DNA of 64,000 bases, taken from the NCBI RefSeq assembly GCF_042680685.1, contig NZ_JBHUEA010000001.1, forward strand, positions 222,482-286,481, in the 5' to 3' direction. The DNA is from Amnibacterium endophyticum (lineage in GTDB: Bacteria; Actinomycetota; Actinomycetes; Actinomycetales; Microbacteriaceae). The stretch's first letter is position 1, and every line of letters starts with the position of its first letter. This document shows positions 1 to 7,784 of the stretch, one piece after another. The notes below the pieces were generated by a model. The model was not told where the DNA came from, made no database searches, and worked only from the letters and a program-made list of their open reading frames with translations. Both the position numbers and the translations under genes were made by a program.

Positions 1-2122
1 GGACGGCGAGCGTCACCGCGCTGCCGCTCCGGCTGCTGACGGTCAACGGCACGCGGCGCTGGTCGTTGTCCACCGAATGGGTCGAGGCGCCCGCACGGAT
101 GAGCACGAACGAGGAGGCGGTCGTTCCCGTGGTCACCGTGATGGTCTGCCCGGGCCGCACAGCGGCCGGGACCCCGGTGATGATGGGCCGGGCAGCCGGC
201 GTCCCGTCCGCGTCGAACAGGTAGGGCGGGGAGAAGATCTGCCCGGTCGGGTGATTCGTCGCGCACCCGCTGCCGCACAGCCCGCCGCCGCCCGAGAACA
301 CGGTGCCGTCGGGCAGCAGCGTGGCGACCGAGTGGTAGTTGCGCGGCTCGGCGGCGTCGGCCATCTCGGCCCACGCACCACTCGCCGGGTTCCACAGCTC
401 GGGCGTCAGCACGGAGCCGGCATCGCTGAACGGCACCGGGTGCTGCATTCCGCCGACGGTGAAGACGCTGCCGTCGGGCAGCACGACGCTGTTCGCGTAG
501 CTGCGGGGATGCGCCAGCGAGCCGGTGCGCTCGACCGAGACCGGCCGCCCGTAGCCGCCGGTGAGGTCGAGGACGGACGCGGCGCCGGTCGCGTCGACGT
601 CCTGGTACGAGGTCGCGCCGCCGACCGTGAGGACCTTGCCCACGTCGAAGAGCACGGCGTTGCCGTTCATCTGGTCGCCCGCGTCGCCGCGGGAGCCGGC
701 GGGCGAGACGGCACCGTCGCCCGAGGTCGAGATCCAGTTCATCTGCTTGGACGGCCCGGCCTGCAGCACGGTGCCGCCGGAGGACGCGATGAGCCAGGCA
801 TGGTTGTCCGAGCGGTACACGCCGCCGTTGTCCGCAGTGAGCATCGGCTCGGCCGGGACGCCGGGCAGGGTCCGCCAGGCACCTCCAGGCGTATAGACCT
901 CGCCAACCTTGCCGCCGATGGGCCCGGACCAGGAGCCGCCGACGGTGAACGCGCGGCCGTCAGAGAGCGTCGTCTGCCCCTGGTAGCCGCGCTCGATGTT
1001 CATGCGGGGTCCGGCCGACCAGCGGTCGGTCGTAGGGTCGTAGATGCTCGTCTCGGTGTTGCTGATGCCGCCGGTGACGAGGATGCGCCCATCGGCGAGC
1101 ATCGAGATGCCGGGGCAGAACATGTTGTGGCCGGTGTTGCTGACCCGCGTAGCGCTGACCGCGCCGGTTGTGAGGTCGACCACTGCAGTCTGCGTGGCGG
1201 CGGCGCCGGTCTGGCCGAAGTTGAGGTCCTCATCGGCCGCCCACACCACCAGCCGGTTGCCGGGGATGGCGGCGGCAGCCACGGGCACCAGCGGGAACGC
1301 GATCGTCGGCCCCCAGCGGCCGACGACCGAGGGGTCCCCCTGTACCGTCGGCACGGGCGCCGTCGGTGCGGACGAGGCGGGCACCGGTGCCGCCGTCGTG
1401 GACGTGTCCGATGGAGGTGCCGCCGGAGCGGCGGCGGGTACGGACGTCGCGGGTGCCGCCACCGCCTTCGGAGCACCGAGCAGACGGATCGAGGCAGCGG
1501 TGACGCTGCGCGAGCGAGCCGGGGACACCGAGCGGATGGTCACCTTGACCGATCGCACGCGCTTCGGCGACCAGGCGACCTGCTTCGTCATGCTGTTGCG
1601 CTCCCAGCGCCCCTTGGCGACCACACCGCCGTAGCGGCGTCCGTCGCGCGACACCCGCACCTCGAAGCGGCCGATCGCACCCCGCTTCGCGGCCGGCAGG
1701 TAGCGAAGCCCGCTGACGATCTTCGGCGAGCGCGTCCGCAAGGTGAGCGTCTGCGTCTTGAAGGGGCGGCCCTGTCGGCTGCTCTTCGACTGCCACCAGG
1801 ATCGCGTGCTGGGGCGCAGCGCCGCGCTCGCCAGGTGCCCCTTCACAGCGCTGGTGGCGGCGATCGACCAGCCCTTCGTGCTGAGCGCGGGCCGGAACGC
1901 CGTGCAGGAGGCGCCGGTCGGCATCAGCATCCCGCCGTGAGCGGCCGGGTCCATCATCTCGTGCGCCATCGCGTCGCAGTCAGTAGACGCCGAGGCAGCG
2001 ACGGGCGCAGCGAACGCCGCGGTGCCTGACTCCACAGGCCCGACGTATGGAGTGACTAGTACGCCACCGATGACGGAGAGAGCGATCAAGACGTGCGCCA
2101 CGGCACGACGGGGGGAGGTCAC
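1..2122 (-). CDS. Galactose-oxidase-like radical copper oxidase, exported (3' end outside window)
   Basis: The reading frame starts at a GTG preceded by an AGGAG box and runs off the left edge after about 707 codons. A signal peptide ends near AAPVAA. A region resembling a discoidin-like domain and a Pro/Ala/Thr linker follow, then a Kelch-type propeller. The active-site set of fungal galactose oxidase is present: Cys336 in MFCPGIS, Tyr380 in ERGYQGQ, Trp398 in GGSWSG, Tyr596-His597 in NYHSVA and His682 in THSVDNDQRR. The spacings 336-380, 380-398 and 597-682 equal those of the Fusarium enzyme (228-272, 272-290, 496-581). That predicts a Cys-Tyr thioether cofactor and oxidation of a primary alcohol, probably a sugar C6, to an aldehyde. 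It lies downstream of a synthase-type GT2 and a GH18 protein on the same strand, so the glycan made there is a plausible substrate. The substrate itself is not readable from sequence. Confidence 0.9.
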   Translation of the reverse strand, partial: MTSPRRAVAHVLIALSVIGGVLVTPYVGPVESGTAAFAAPVAASASTDCDAMAHEMMDPAAHGGMLMPTGASCTAFRPALSTKGWSIAATSAVKGHLASAALRPSTRSWWQSKSSRQGRPFKTQTLTLRTRSPKIVSGLRYLPAAKRGAIGRFEVRVSRDGRRYGGVVAKGRWERNSMTKQVAWSPKRVRSVKVTIRSVSPARSRSVTAASIRLLGAPKAVAAPATSVPAAAPAAPPSDTSTTAAPVPASSAPTAPVPTVQGDPSVVGRWGPTIAFPLVPVAAAAIPGNRLVVWAADEDLNFGQTGAAATQTAVVDLTTGAVSATRVSNTGHNMFCPGISMLADGRILVTGGISNTETSIYDPTTDRWSAGPRMNIERGYQGQTTLSDGRAFTVGGSWSGPIGGKVGEVYTPGGAWRTLPGVPAEPMLTADNGGVYRSDNHAWLIASSGGTVLQAGPSKQMNWISTSGDGAVSPAGSRGDAGDQMNGNAVLFDVGKVLTVGGATSYQDVDATGAASVLDLTGGYGRPVSVERTGSLAHPRSYANSVVLPDGSVFTVGGMQHPVPFSDAGSVLTPELWNPASGAWAEMADAAEPRNYHSVATLLPDGTVFSGGGGLCGSGCATNHPTGQIFSPPYLFDADGTPAARPIITGVPAAVRPGQTITVTTGTTASSFVLIRAGASTHSVDNDQRRVPLTVSSRSGSAVTLAV

Positions 2123-2136
2123 GGGTACTCCTGGGC

Positions 2137-2204
2137 GCGAGTGGGTGCTCGCTAGGGGGACCGCGAGTGGGCGCTCGCGGCTGTTCACGCGAGTGGGTGC
2201 TCGC
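2137..2204. repeat. Three 16-bp palindromic repeats at exact 26-bp spacing
   Basis: GCGAGTGGGTGCTCGC occurs at 2137-2152 and 2189-2204, and GCGAGTGGGCGCTCGC at 2163-2178. Each has GCGAG/CTCGC arms, and the starts are exactly 26 bp apart. They end 15 bp before the start codon of the galactose-oxidase-like gene and lie downstream of its candidate promoter. They could be an operator array or stem-loops in the 5' leader RNA. Confidence 0.8.
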
Positions 2205-2219
2205 GAGAGGGGTGCCCGA

Positions 2220-2248
2220 ACAATAGTGAGGACGCTCGGGCACCACAA
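2220..2248 (-). promoter_or_regulatory. Candidate promoter of the galactose-oxidase-like gene
   Basis: On the minus strand a TTGTGG -35-like hexamer (2248-2243) and a TATTGT -10-like hexamer (2225-2220) are separated by 17 bp. Transcription from here would give a leader of about 90 nt containing all three palindromic repeats. The match to consensus is moderate. Confidence 0.4.
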
Positions 2249-2355
2249 GGACGAACATTCGTCGCCAGGTGGTGGTAGGGGTCAACCCGAGGGGCTGCAG
2301 ACCTCGGCGAGGTCGACTTCTCCTTCAATAGAAGCCCTTGGCGCAGCTGCGCGAC

Positions 2356-2394
2356 GCGCCCGCGGGCGCATTCGATCGGCGTCTGGCTGACGCC
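2356..2394 (-). terminator. Hairpins at the end of the GH18 gene
   Basis: A GGCGTC/GACGCC stem with a 5-nt loop (2378-2394) touches the GH18 stop codon. A second GC palindrome, GCGCCCGCGGGCGC, follows at 2356-2369. There is no clear U-run, so this may be a weak terminator or an RNA-stabilising element rather than a full stop between GH18 and the oxidase gene. Confidence 0.35.
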
Positions 2395-3929
2395 TACCTC
2401 GCGTCCGCTTGCTCGATCGTCAGCTGCCGCCAGGGTGAGCCGTCGGGGTCGACGCTCGCCGCCGCAGGGGACGCAGCCTGGTTCCACCACTTGGCCTCAT
2501 AGGGCACTCCCTCTAGCAGCACCTGGTCGCCCTTGCGGTACTCCGTCTTGCCGCTCCACTCCGGGAACGTCCCGGCGGGCAGGGTCGGCGCAGGAGCGGG
2601 GCGGTCGCCCGGCAGCACCGGGCCGACCAGCTGCCACGGCGTCTCCCACGCGTTCAGCACCGGGTCGTCAGGCAGGTCGCCGCGCGTCCACCACTTCGCG
2701 ACGTAGACGCTGCGGTGCCACGTCACCTTCGTGCCCTTCAGGTACGCGGCCGACTGCTGCCAGATCGGGTACGGGCTCGTCGCCGGGTCGTCCTGCTGCG
2801 CCGTCTCGGTCGGCTCCGGCGTCGTGCGCGCACCCGCGCCGGCGTTCAGCGCGCCGTCGAAGCCCTCCCCGAGCACGTCTGTGAACGTGGCCTCGCCCTG
2901 CGCCACCCCGCTGCACGCGGTCGAGACCATGCGGACGTCGACGTAGTTGCTGCCGCACGTCGCGTCGCGGTTCGCGCTCCAGAACGACATGCGGCCGACG
3001 CCGCGGTCGTGGGCGAACGCGTTCAGCGCCTTCGCGTCGTCGAGGGTGAACACCTCATCGCGCACGTCGTTCTGGCCGATCATCGGCGTCGCGCCGACCT
3101 TCGACCAGAGCGTGCCGTCCGACAGGTGCGTGCCGCGACGCTCGTACAGCACGCCCAGCTGGCGCTGCACCGCCGTCAGCGCGTCCTCGGAGGCCCGCAG
3201 CATCGAGGCATCGCCTCGGGCGGCGCCGTAGTCCATCGTCATCGCGTTCACGCCGGCCAGGTCGACGCCGGCGGCGAGGAAGCGGTCGACCGCGGTCGTG
3301 CCCTCCTCGGTCAGCCCGGTCGGTGCGACCGGCAGCGTCAGCCACACCGCCAGCGACTCCCCCGCGGCGCGGCGCTGCCGCTGCAGGTCGGCGACCGCCT
3401 CGGCGCGGCGGACGGAGGACGCCTCGTCGGCGAGAGCCGCGCCCTCGAGGTCGAGGTCCATCGTGTCCGTGTCGTACCGGTCGAGCACGGCGCCGTAGGC
3501 GGCGGCGAGCTCGGTCGCGTCGGTGCAGGTGATCGCGAGCTCGCGGTTGCGCTGGCCGCCGAAGGAGACGGCGAGATCGCCGCCCTGCTGCCGCAGCCGC
3601 GCGATGCGGCGGTCGAGGTCGAGCCGGTCCGCGGCCTCGTCCATCGTGTAGGCGGTGCCCCACGTGGGCGTGCAGCCGCCGCCCTTCCCCGCGACCACGA
3701 ACGACAGGACGACGTCGCGGTGGTCCGCGGAGCGGCCCTCCTCGAACGCGTAGGTCGGGGTCGCCGTGACGTCGACGTAGCCGGCGGTCCACGGCGCGGC
3801 GTGCGGGGTGTCGGCGCGGGCCGACCACCACTGCGTGCCGACCACGCCGCCCGCGGCGAGCGCGGAGGCGACCGCGACACCCAGCACGACCCGGGGCGCC
3901 GACAGGCGCTTGCCCTCCATGACGCTCAT
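2394..3929 (-). CDS. GH18-type glycosidase with two C-terminal CBM5/12 repeats, membrane-anchored or secreted
   Basis: The 511-residue protein has an N-terminal hydrophobic segment at about 11-31 (signal anchor or signal peptide). Its barrel carries the GH18 signature as D155-x-x-D158-x-D160-x-E162, so the catalytic Glu162 is present. The family-typical NAMTMDYG strand lies at about 228-235. A Thr/Glu/Pro linker (about 368-384) leads to two CBM5/12-like repeats (about 385-437 and 455-503), each with an AKWW motif, which usually binds chitin or similar beta-glycans. The start overlaps the GT2 stop by ATGA, so the two are co-translated. GH18 enzymes cleave beta-1,4-GlcNAc linkages. Here it may edit or release the polymer made by the upstream GT2. 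Polymer identity is unknown. Confidence 0.87.
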   Translation of the reverse strand: MSVMEGKRLSAPRVVLGVAVASALAAGGVVGTQWWSARADTPHAAPWTAGYVDVTATPTYAFEEGRSADHRDVVLSFVVAGKGGGCTPTWGTAYTMDEAADRLDLDRRIARLRQQGGDLAVSFGGQRNRELAITCTDATELAAAYGAVLDRYDTDTMDLDLEGAALADEASSVRRAEAVADLQRQRRAAGESLAVWLTLPVAPTGLTEEGTTAVDRFLAAGVDLAGVNAMTMDYGAARGDASMLRASEDALTAVQRQLGVLYERRGTHLSDGTLWSKVGATPMIGQNDVRDEVFTLDDAKALNAFAHDRGVGRMSFWSANRDATCGSNYVDVRMVSTACSGVAQGEATFTDVLGEGFDGALNAGAGARTTPEPTETAQQDDPATSPYPIWQQSAAYLKGTKVTWHRSVYVAKWWTRGDLPDDPVLNAWETPWQLVGPVLPGDRPAPAPTLPAGTFPEWSGKTEYRKGDQVLLEGVPYEAKWWNQAASPAAASVDPDGSPWRQLTIEQADAR

Positions 3930-6238
3930 CGCTGCGCCTCCTTCACCACTCCGGTCAGCACGGGCGCGGGCAGCCCCGGCGCCCCGTGGTACAGCAGGCC
4001 CTCCCAGTCGACGGACGCGTCCGCCGCCGTCTCCTCAGCGCGGCGCTCCGGCTCGCGCTCCACGAGGAACAGGCCGACGAAGCCGCGTGCGACGTCCGCG
4101 ATCCCGTGCCCGACGCCGATGAAGGCGACGACCGCGTAGAGCGCGAGCAGGGCGTTGAACGACGCGAACGCGACGTTCGGCCAGTGCTCCAGCCGCGCGT
4201 CCCGCACCGCTGTGAAGACGGAGAAGCCGACGACCAGCAGCGGCGACAGCACGTAGAGCGCCTGCGTCGCGGTCCGGTTCTTCACCTTCGGGGTGCGGGC
4301 GAACGGGATCTTCTTGCCCGTCACGGCCTGCTGCAGGCTCTTCAGCACCCCGGCCAGCTGCACCGGCAGCAGGATCAGGTTGAAGCCGTAGATCCGCAGC
4401 ACGTCGCTGCGCTTGTAGCCGCACGCCTTCAGGTCCGACGCCTGCGCGAGGAAGTACGGCAGCGCCGCGAGCACGATGATCGGGCTCAGCAGCCGGCTGT
4501 CGTAGGGGTACGCGAGCAGGAAGACCAGGCCGAAGCTCGCCCACGCGATCGACGCCATGTAGTTGACGCGAATCAGCACCTCGACTGGGCGGGGCGACTC
4601 CCCCTGCCGCCGACGGCGCAGCACCTCGCGCGCCAGCTTGGGCAGGATCAGCAGCCCGCCGTTCGCCCAGCGGCGCCGCTGCACGACCAGCGCCCCGAAG
4701 TCCGGCGGGGTGGCGGAGTAGCTGAGGCGCTCCGGGTAGTTCACGAGCGACCAGCCGTGCGACACGAGGTCGAGGCTCGACTCCGTGTCCTCGATCACCG
4801 TGCGGTCCTGGATGTACCGGCGGACCACGTGCCCGCGCTCGGTCCCCACCTCCTCAATGTCGGCGAGCGCGCGCTTGCGGATCACCGCGTTCGCGCCGAC
4901 CCAGAACGTGGCGCCGTGCGCCGTCATGCCCTGGTGGAGGATGTGCTGCAGGTCGGTCGTCGCCGCCGCGAGCCGCTCCAGGCGGGTCGGAGCGCCGCGG
5001 AACGAGGAGTACGGGGTCTGCACGACCGCGACCCGCTCGTTCCCCGGCTGCTCCATCAGGTGCACGAGCCGCAGGCAGTACTCCCGCAGCAGCACCGAGT
5101 CCGCGTCGAGGGTCAGCACGTACTCCGCGTCGGGCACGAGCAGCTCGGCCCGCCGCGCGCCGGCCGGCACGAGCGCCGGGCCCTCCGGGGTCTGCACGGT
5201 GCGGTAGGCGCCGCCCATCAGGCCGAGGTAGGCGTTCAGGTTCATCGCCTTGTTCGCCTCGTGCGACAGGTTCGCGTACCGCTTCCGCTCGAAGACCTCG
5301 AGCTCGCAGGCGAAGACGCGCAGCAGCCGCTGGTGCAGCTCCGCGGCCCGCTCGACGGGCAGGCTCGCGCCCTCCCCCATCGCGGCCTCGAGCGCGTCGA
5401 CCGTGACCTGCAGGTCGCGGGCGAGGTCGCGCAGCACCCGCTCGGCGAAGAACTCGCCCACGTGGTCGGCGACGTCCTCGCGGTCGGCCTGCGCGTGCAG
5501 CCAGGCCGCGCACGCCGAGTAGGCGTCCGCGAGCGGCCGCAGCAGCGCCGCGTCGGCCCGGCCGTCCAGGTCGACCTGCAGCCCGAACCGGGCCGCCGCC
5601 TCCCGCGCGATCGTCAGCGGCTCGGCGAGCAGGGCCTGCAGCCGACCGGGCAGGGCGCGCGTCGCGTCCAGGCGCTCGCGCACCGCCGGGGCGGTCGGGA
5701 AGGGCGGGTCGTCGACCAGCAGCACGACCCGCAGACCGTCGTACTCCTGCAGCACCGCCGACAGCAGCGTCGTGCGAATCACCTCCGTCTCCTCCGCGTA
5801 GGAGGGCACGAGCACCGTCATCGAGCCGCTGCGGCCGGCGAAGTGCCGGTCCAGCTCCGCACGCGGCGCGCGGTGGTGGTCGCGGAACCGCTCCAGCGCG
5901 CCCTTGCGCTGCACCAGGTACATGAGCGCGGAGAAGGTCAGCAGCGTCACGACGAGGACGTAGCTGATCTCCTCCATCGTGAAGCGGAAGCCGAGCTGGC
6001 CGTGGTTCAGGAACTCCTGCAGCACGGTCGTCACGAGGTAGGCGAGCCAGAGCAGCACGGTGACCACCGGCGCGAGGCGGCTCAGCGTGATCCGGCGGTC
6101 GGAGGGGCGCGGCGGCACCATCGGCAGCGCCGCGCGGCTGCGCTCGGAGCCCCACTGCCGGCGGATGCGGCGCGGAGTGGCGGCGGAAGGACTGGTCGCG
6201 GGGCGCCCGGGAGCGCGCCCCTGCAGAGGGGTTCGCAT
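3926..6238 (-). CDS. Cellulose-synthase-like processive glycosyltransferase (GT2)
   Basis: This 770-residue protein has an N-terminal hydrophobic segment near 54-73, another near 91-108, a cytoplasmic GT-A domain and several C-terminal membrane spans from about residue 550. Processive GT2 motifs are present: VDD at 175-177, TLDADS with DAD at 378-380, IEDTE with ED at 483-484, and QRRRW at 520-524. These are the marks of BcsA, CslA and hyaluronan synthase. The spacing from the first Asp pair to DAD (about 200 residues) is long and is filled by an Ala/Leu/Glu/Arg-rich, probably helical insertion at about 190-330. The chosen ATG has only a distant GAGG, and a start near residue 40 (6121) is possible. 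Its coupling to GH18 and the position of the copper oxidase suggest a synthase-dependent surface glycan. Confidence 0.88.
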   Translation of the reverse strand: MRTPLQGRAPGRPATSPSAATPRRIRRQWGSERSRAALPMVPPRPSDRRITLSRLAPVVTVLLWLAYLVTTVLQEFLNHGQLGFRFTMEEISYVLVVTLLTFSALMYLVQRKGALERFRDHHRAPRAELDRHFAGRSGSMTVLVPSYAEETEVIRTTLLSAVLQEYDGLRVVLLVDDPPFPTAPAVRERLDATRALPGRLQALLAEPLTIAREAAARFGLQVDLDGRADAALLRPLADAYSACAAWLHAQADREDVADHVGEFFAERVLRDLARDLQVTVDALEAAMGEGASLPVERAAELHQRLLRVFACELEVFERKRYANLSHEANKAMNLNAYLGLMGGAYRTVQTPEGPALVPAGARRAELLVPDAEYVLTLDADSVLLREYCLRLVHLMEQPGNERVAVVQTPYSSFRGAPTRLERLAAATTDLQHILHQGMTAHGATFWVGANAVIRKRALADIEEVGTERGHVVRRYIQDRTVIEDTESSLDLVSHGWSLVNYPERLSYSATPPDFGALVVQRRRWANGGLLILPKLAREVLRRRRQGESPRPVEVLIRVNYMASIAWASFGLVFLLAYPYDSRLLSPIIVLAALPYFLAQASDLKACGYKRSDVLRIYGFNLILLPVQLAGVLKSLQQAVTGKKIPFARTPKVKNRTATQALYVLSPLLVVGFSVFTAVRDARLEHWPNVAFASFNALLALYAVVAFIGVGHGIADVARGFVGLFLVEREPERRAEETAADASVDWEGLLYHGAPGLPAPVLTGVVKEAQR

Positions 6239-6322
6239 GGGGGTGGAGACCTCGGGCTGGGGGCTGCACGGATGGGTGGTCCGCGCTCATCCAGGCTGCT
6301 GGAGCCGGCCGCTGCCGACCAG

Positions 6323-6372
6323 ACCCCGTTCCGGGGGTGCTCCCGATCGCGCCGGTCCCCCGTTCGGGGGAC
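6323..6372. promoter_or_regulatory. Two C-run/G-run palindromes between divergent genes
   Basis: ACCCCGTTCCGGGGGT (6323-6338) and GTCCCCCGTTCGGGGGAC (6355-6372, 8-bp arms) lie between the GT2 start and the acyltransferase start. Similar CCCCnnnnGGGG palindromes occur upstream of other genes here (32984, 61734, 63504). They may be binding sites for one regulator, but no protein is known from the sequence. Confidence 0.4.
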
Positions 6373-6423
6373 ACGCCCGGCCGCCTCCTCCTGCTCGCGC
6401 GAGCCTCTGCTGGGCTGTGGGAC

Positions 6424-7701
6424 ATGGCACCCGCTCGTCCGCTGAGCCCCGCACTGCCGGAGCGCCTCAGCTCCCTCGACGGGCTGCGCGGCGTCGCGGC
6501 GGTCGTCGTGCTCGTGCACCACGCGCTGCTCACCGTGCCGCTGCTGGCCCGCGCCTACGCCGACTCCGGTGCCTCCGTGCCCGAGGGCACCCTCGCGTGG
6601 TGGCTCGCCTACTCCCCCCTCCACCTCGCGTGGGCGGGCAGGGAGGCGGTGTTCCTCTTCTTCGTGCTGAGCGGCGTCGTCGTGACGCTGCCCGCGCTCC
6701 GCAGCCCCGGGTTCGACTGGGTCGCCTTCTACCCGCGCCGCATCGTGCGGATCTACGGTCCGGTCGCCGCCGCGCTCGCCTTCGGCCTGGTCCTGACGCT
6801 GCTCGTGCCGCGGTTCAACGACCACGTGCTCGGGCACTGGATGAACTCGCGGCCGAACACGGTGAGCGTCGGAGACGTGCTGAAGGACCTCGTGCTCGTC
6901 GACGGGTCCTCCGGCACGGTCAGCCCCCTGTGGTCGCTGCAGTGGGAGATGCTCTTCTCCGCGTTCCTGCCGTTCTTCGTGGCCATCGCGCTGCTGGTGC
7001 GGCGCCGTCCGAGGACGGTCCTCGCCGTCGTCACCGCGGCACTCGTGCTCGGATCCTTCTACTCCGGCAAGGCGATGTTCTACCTCGCGATGTTCGCGAT
7101 CGGCGCGGTGCTGGTCGGGCTGTGGGACCGCGTCGCGCGGCTCGGTCGGCGGATGTCGACCCGCCGCTGGGCGTGGCCCGTCGTGGTGCTGGCGGCGCTG
7201 CTGTGCACCAGCGCGGTGTGGAGCGCACAGGGCCTCGGCGTGTCCGCAGGGCGCGCCGAGCGGATGTCGTGGATCGCGGTACCCGGCGTCGTGGCGCTGC
7301 TGCTCGCGGCCGCGTTCTGGCGTCCCGCCGTCCGGCTGCTCGACACCCGCCTGCTCCAGTGGCTCGGCCGGATCTCGTTCAGCCTCTACCTGGTGCACGA
7401 ACCGATCGTCATCGCCGTGCGCTTCCTGCTCGTGCGGCACCACGTCCCGACCGCCGTGTCGATCGCGATCGCCATCCCGCTCGCGCTGCTCGCCGCCGTC
7501 CTCTTCGCCTGGATCGTCGAGCAGCCGTTCCACCGGCTGGCCCGCCGCGCCGGGAAGGCCGTGGCGGCCGCGTCCCGCGAGCTCGTGCAGTCGCAGCGGA
7601 CCCGCGCTGATGGGCCTCCCGTCACCAGCTCCGTGCCCGTGGTCGTCCGCGGTGCTGCCGTCGCGCGACCGGCGACGGCCGAAGAGCCGGCGCTGCGCTG
7701 A
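6424..7701 (+). CDS. Membrane O-acyltransferase of the acyltransferase-3 (OafA/YrhL) family
   Basis: The 425-residue multi-pass protein opens with SLDGLRGVAAVVVLVHH, the N-terminal signature of acyltransferase-3 proteins, including the conserved DGLRG and the His pair. About ten hydrophobic segments follow, with YPRRIVRIY (about 102-110), a typical R/H-rich cytoplasmic loop of this family. Such enzymes move acyl groups, usually acetyl, onto surface sugars across the membrane. ATG 6424 is chosen because family similarity begins right after it. An upstream in-frame start at 6337 would add residues with no membrane or family character. It lies divergent from the GT2 and 83 bp upstream of a second acyl-transfer-type gene. 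Confidence 0.85.
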   Translation: MAPARPLSPALPERLSSLDGLRGVAAVVVLVHHALLTVPLLARAYADSGASVPEGTLAWWLAYSPLHLAWAGREAVFLFFVLSGVVVTLPALRSPGFDWVAFYPRRIVRIYGPVAAALAFGLVLTLLVPRFNDHVLGHWMNSRPNTVSVGDVLKDLVLVDGSSGTVSPLWSLQWEMLFSAFLPFFVAIALLVRRRPRTVLAVVTAALVLGSFYSGKAMFYLAMFAIGAVLVGLWDRVARLGRRMSTRRWAWPVVVLAALLCTSAVWSAQGLGVSAGRAERMSWIAVPGVVALLLAAAFWRPAVRLLDTRLLQWLGRISFSLYLVHEPIVIAVRFLLVRHHVPTAVSIAIAIPLALLAAVLFAWIVEQPFHRLARRAGKAVAAASRELVQSQRTRADGPPVTSSVPVVVRGAAVARPATAEEPALR

Positions 7702-7784
7702 GCCGTCGCTCGTGACCGGCACGCTGAGCACGAGCCGACCGTGAGGAAGACTCGAGGACACCCGGGCAGGCGAGGAGGTCACCG

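Noticed and set aside
77..2029. 650-codon plus-strand ORF
   Set aside because: It is the shadow of the galactose-oxidase-like gene on the minus strand; the peptide is Arg/Gly/Asp-rich with no domain.
2185..2490. 101-codon minus-strand ORF between the oxidase and GH18 genes
   Set aside because: It overlaps the GH18 3' end and promoter region, has no ribosome-binding site and no recognisable features.
3986..6445. 819-codon plus-strand ORF
   Set aside because: It is antisense to the GT2 and is low-complexity in Arg, Gln and Val; it is a by-product of high GC.
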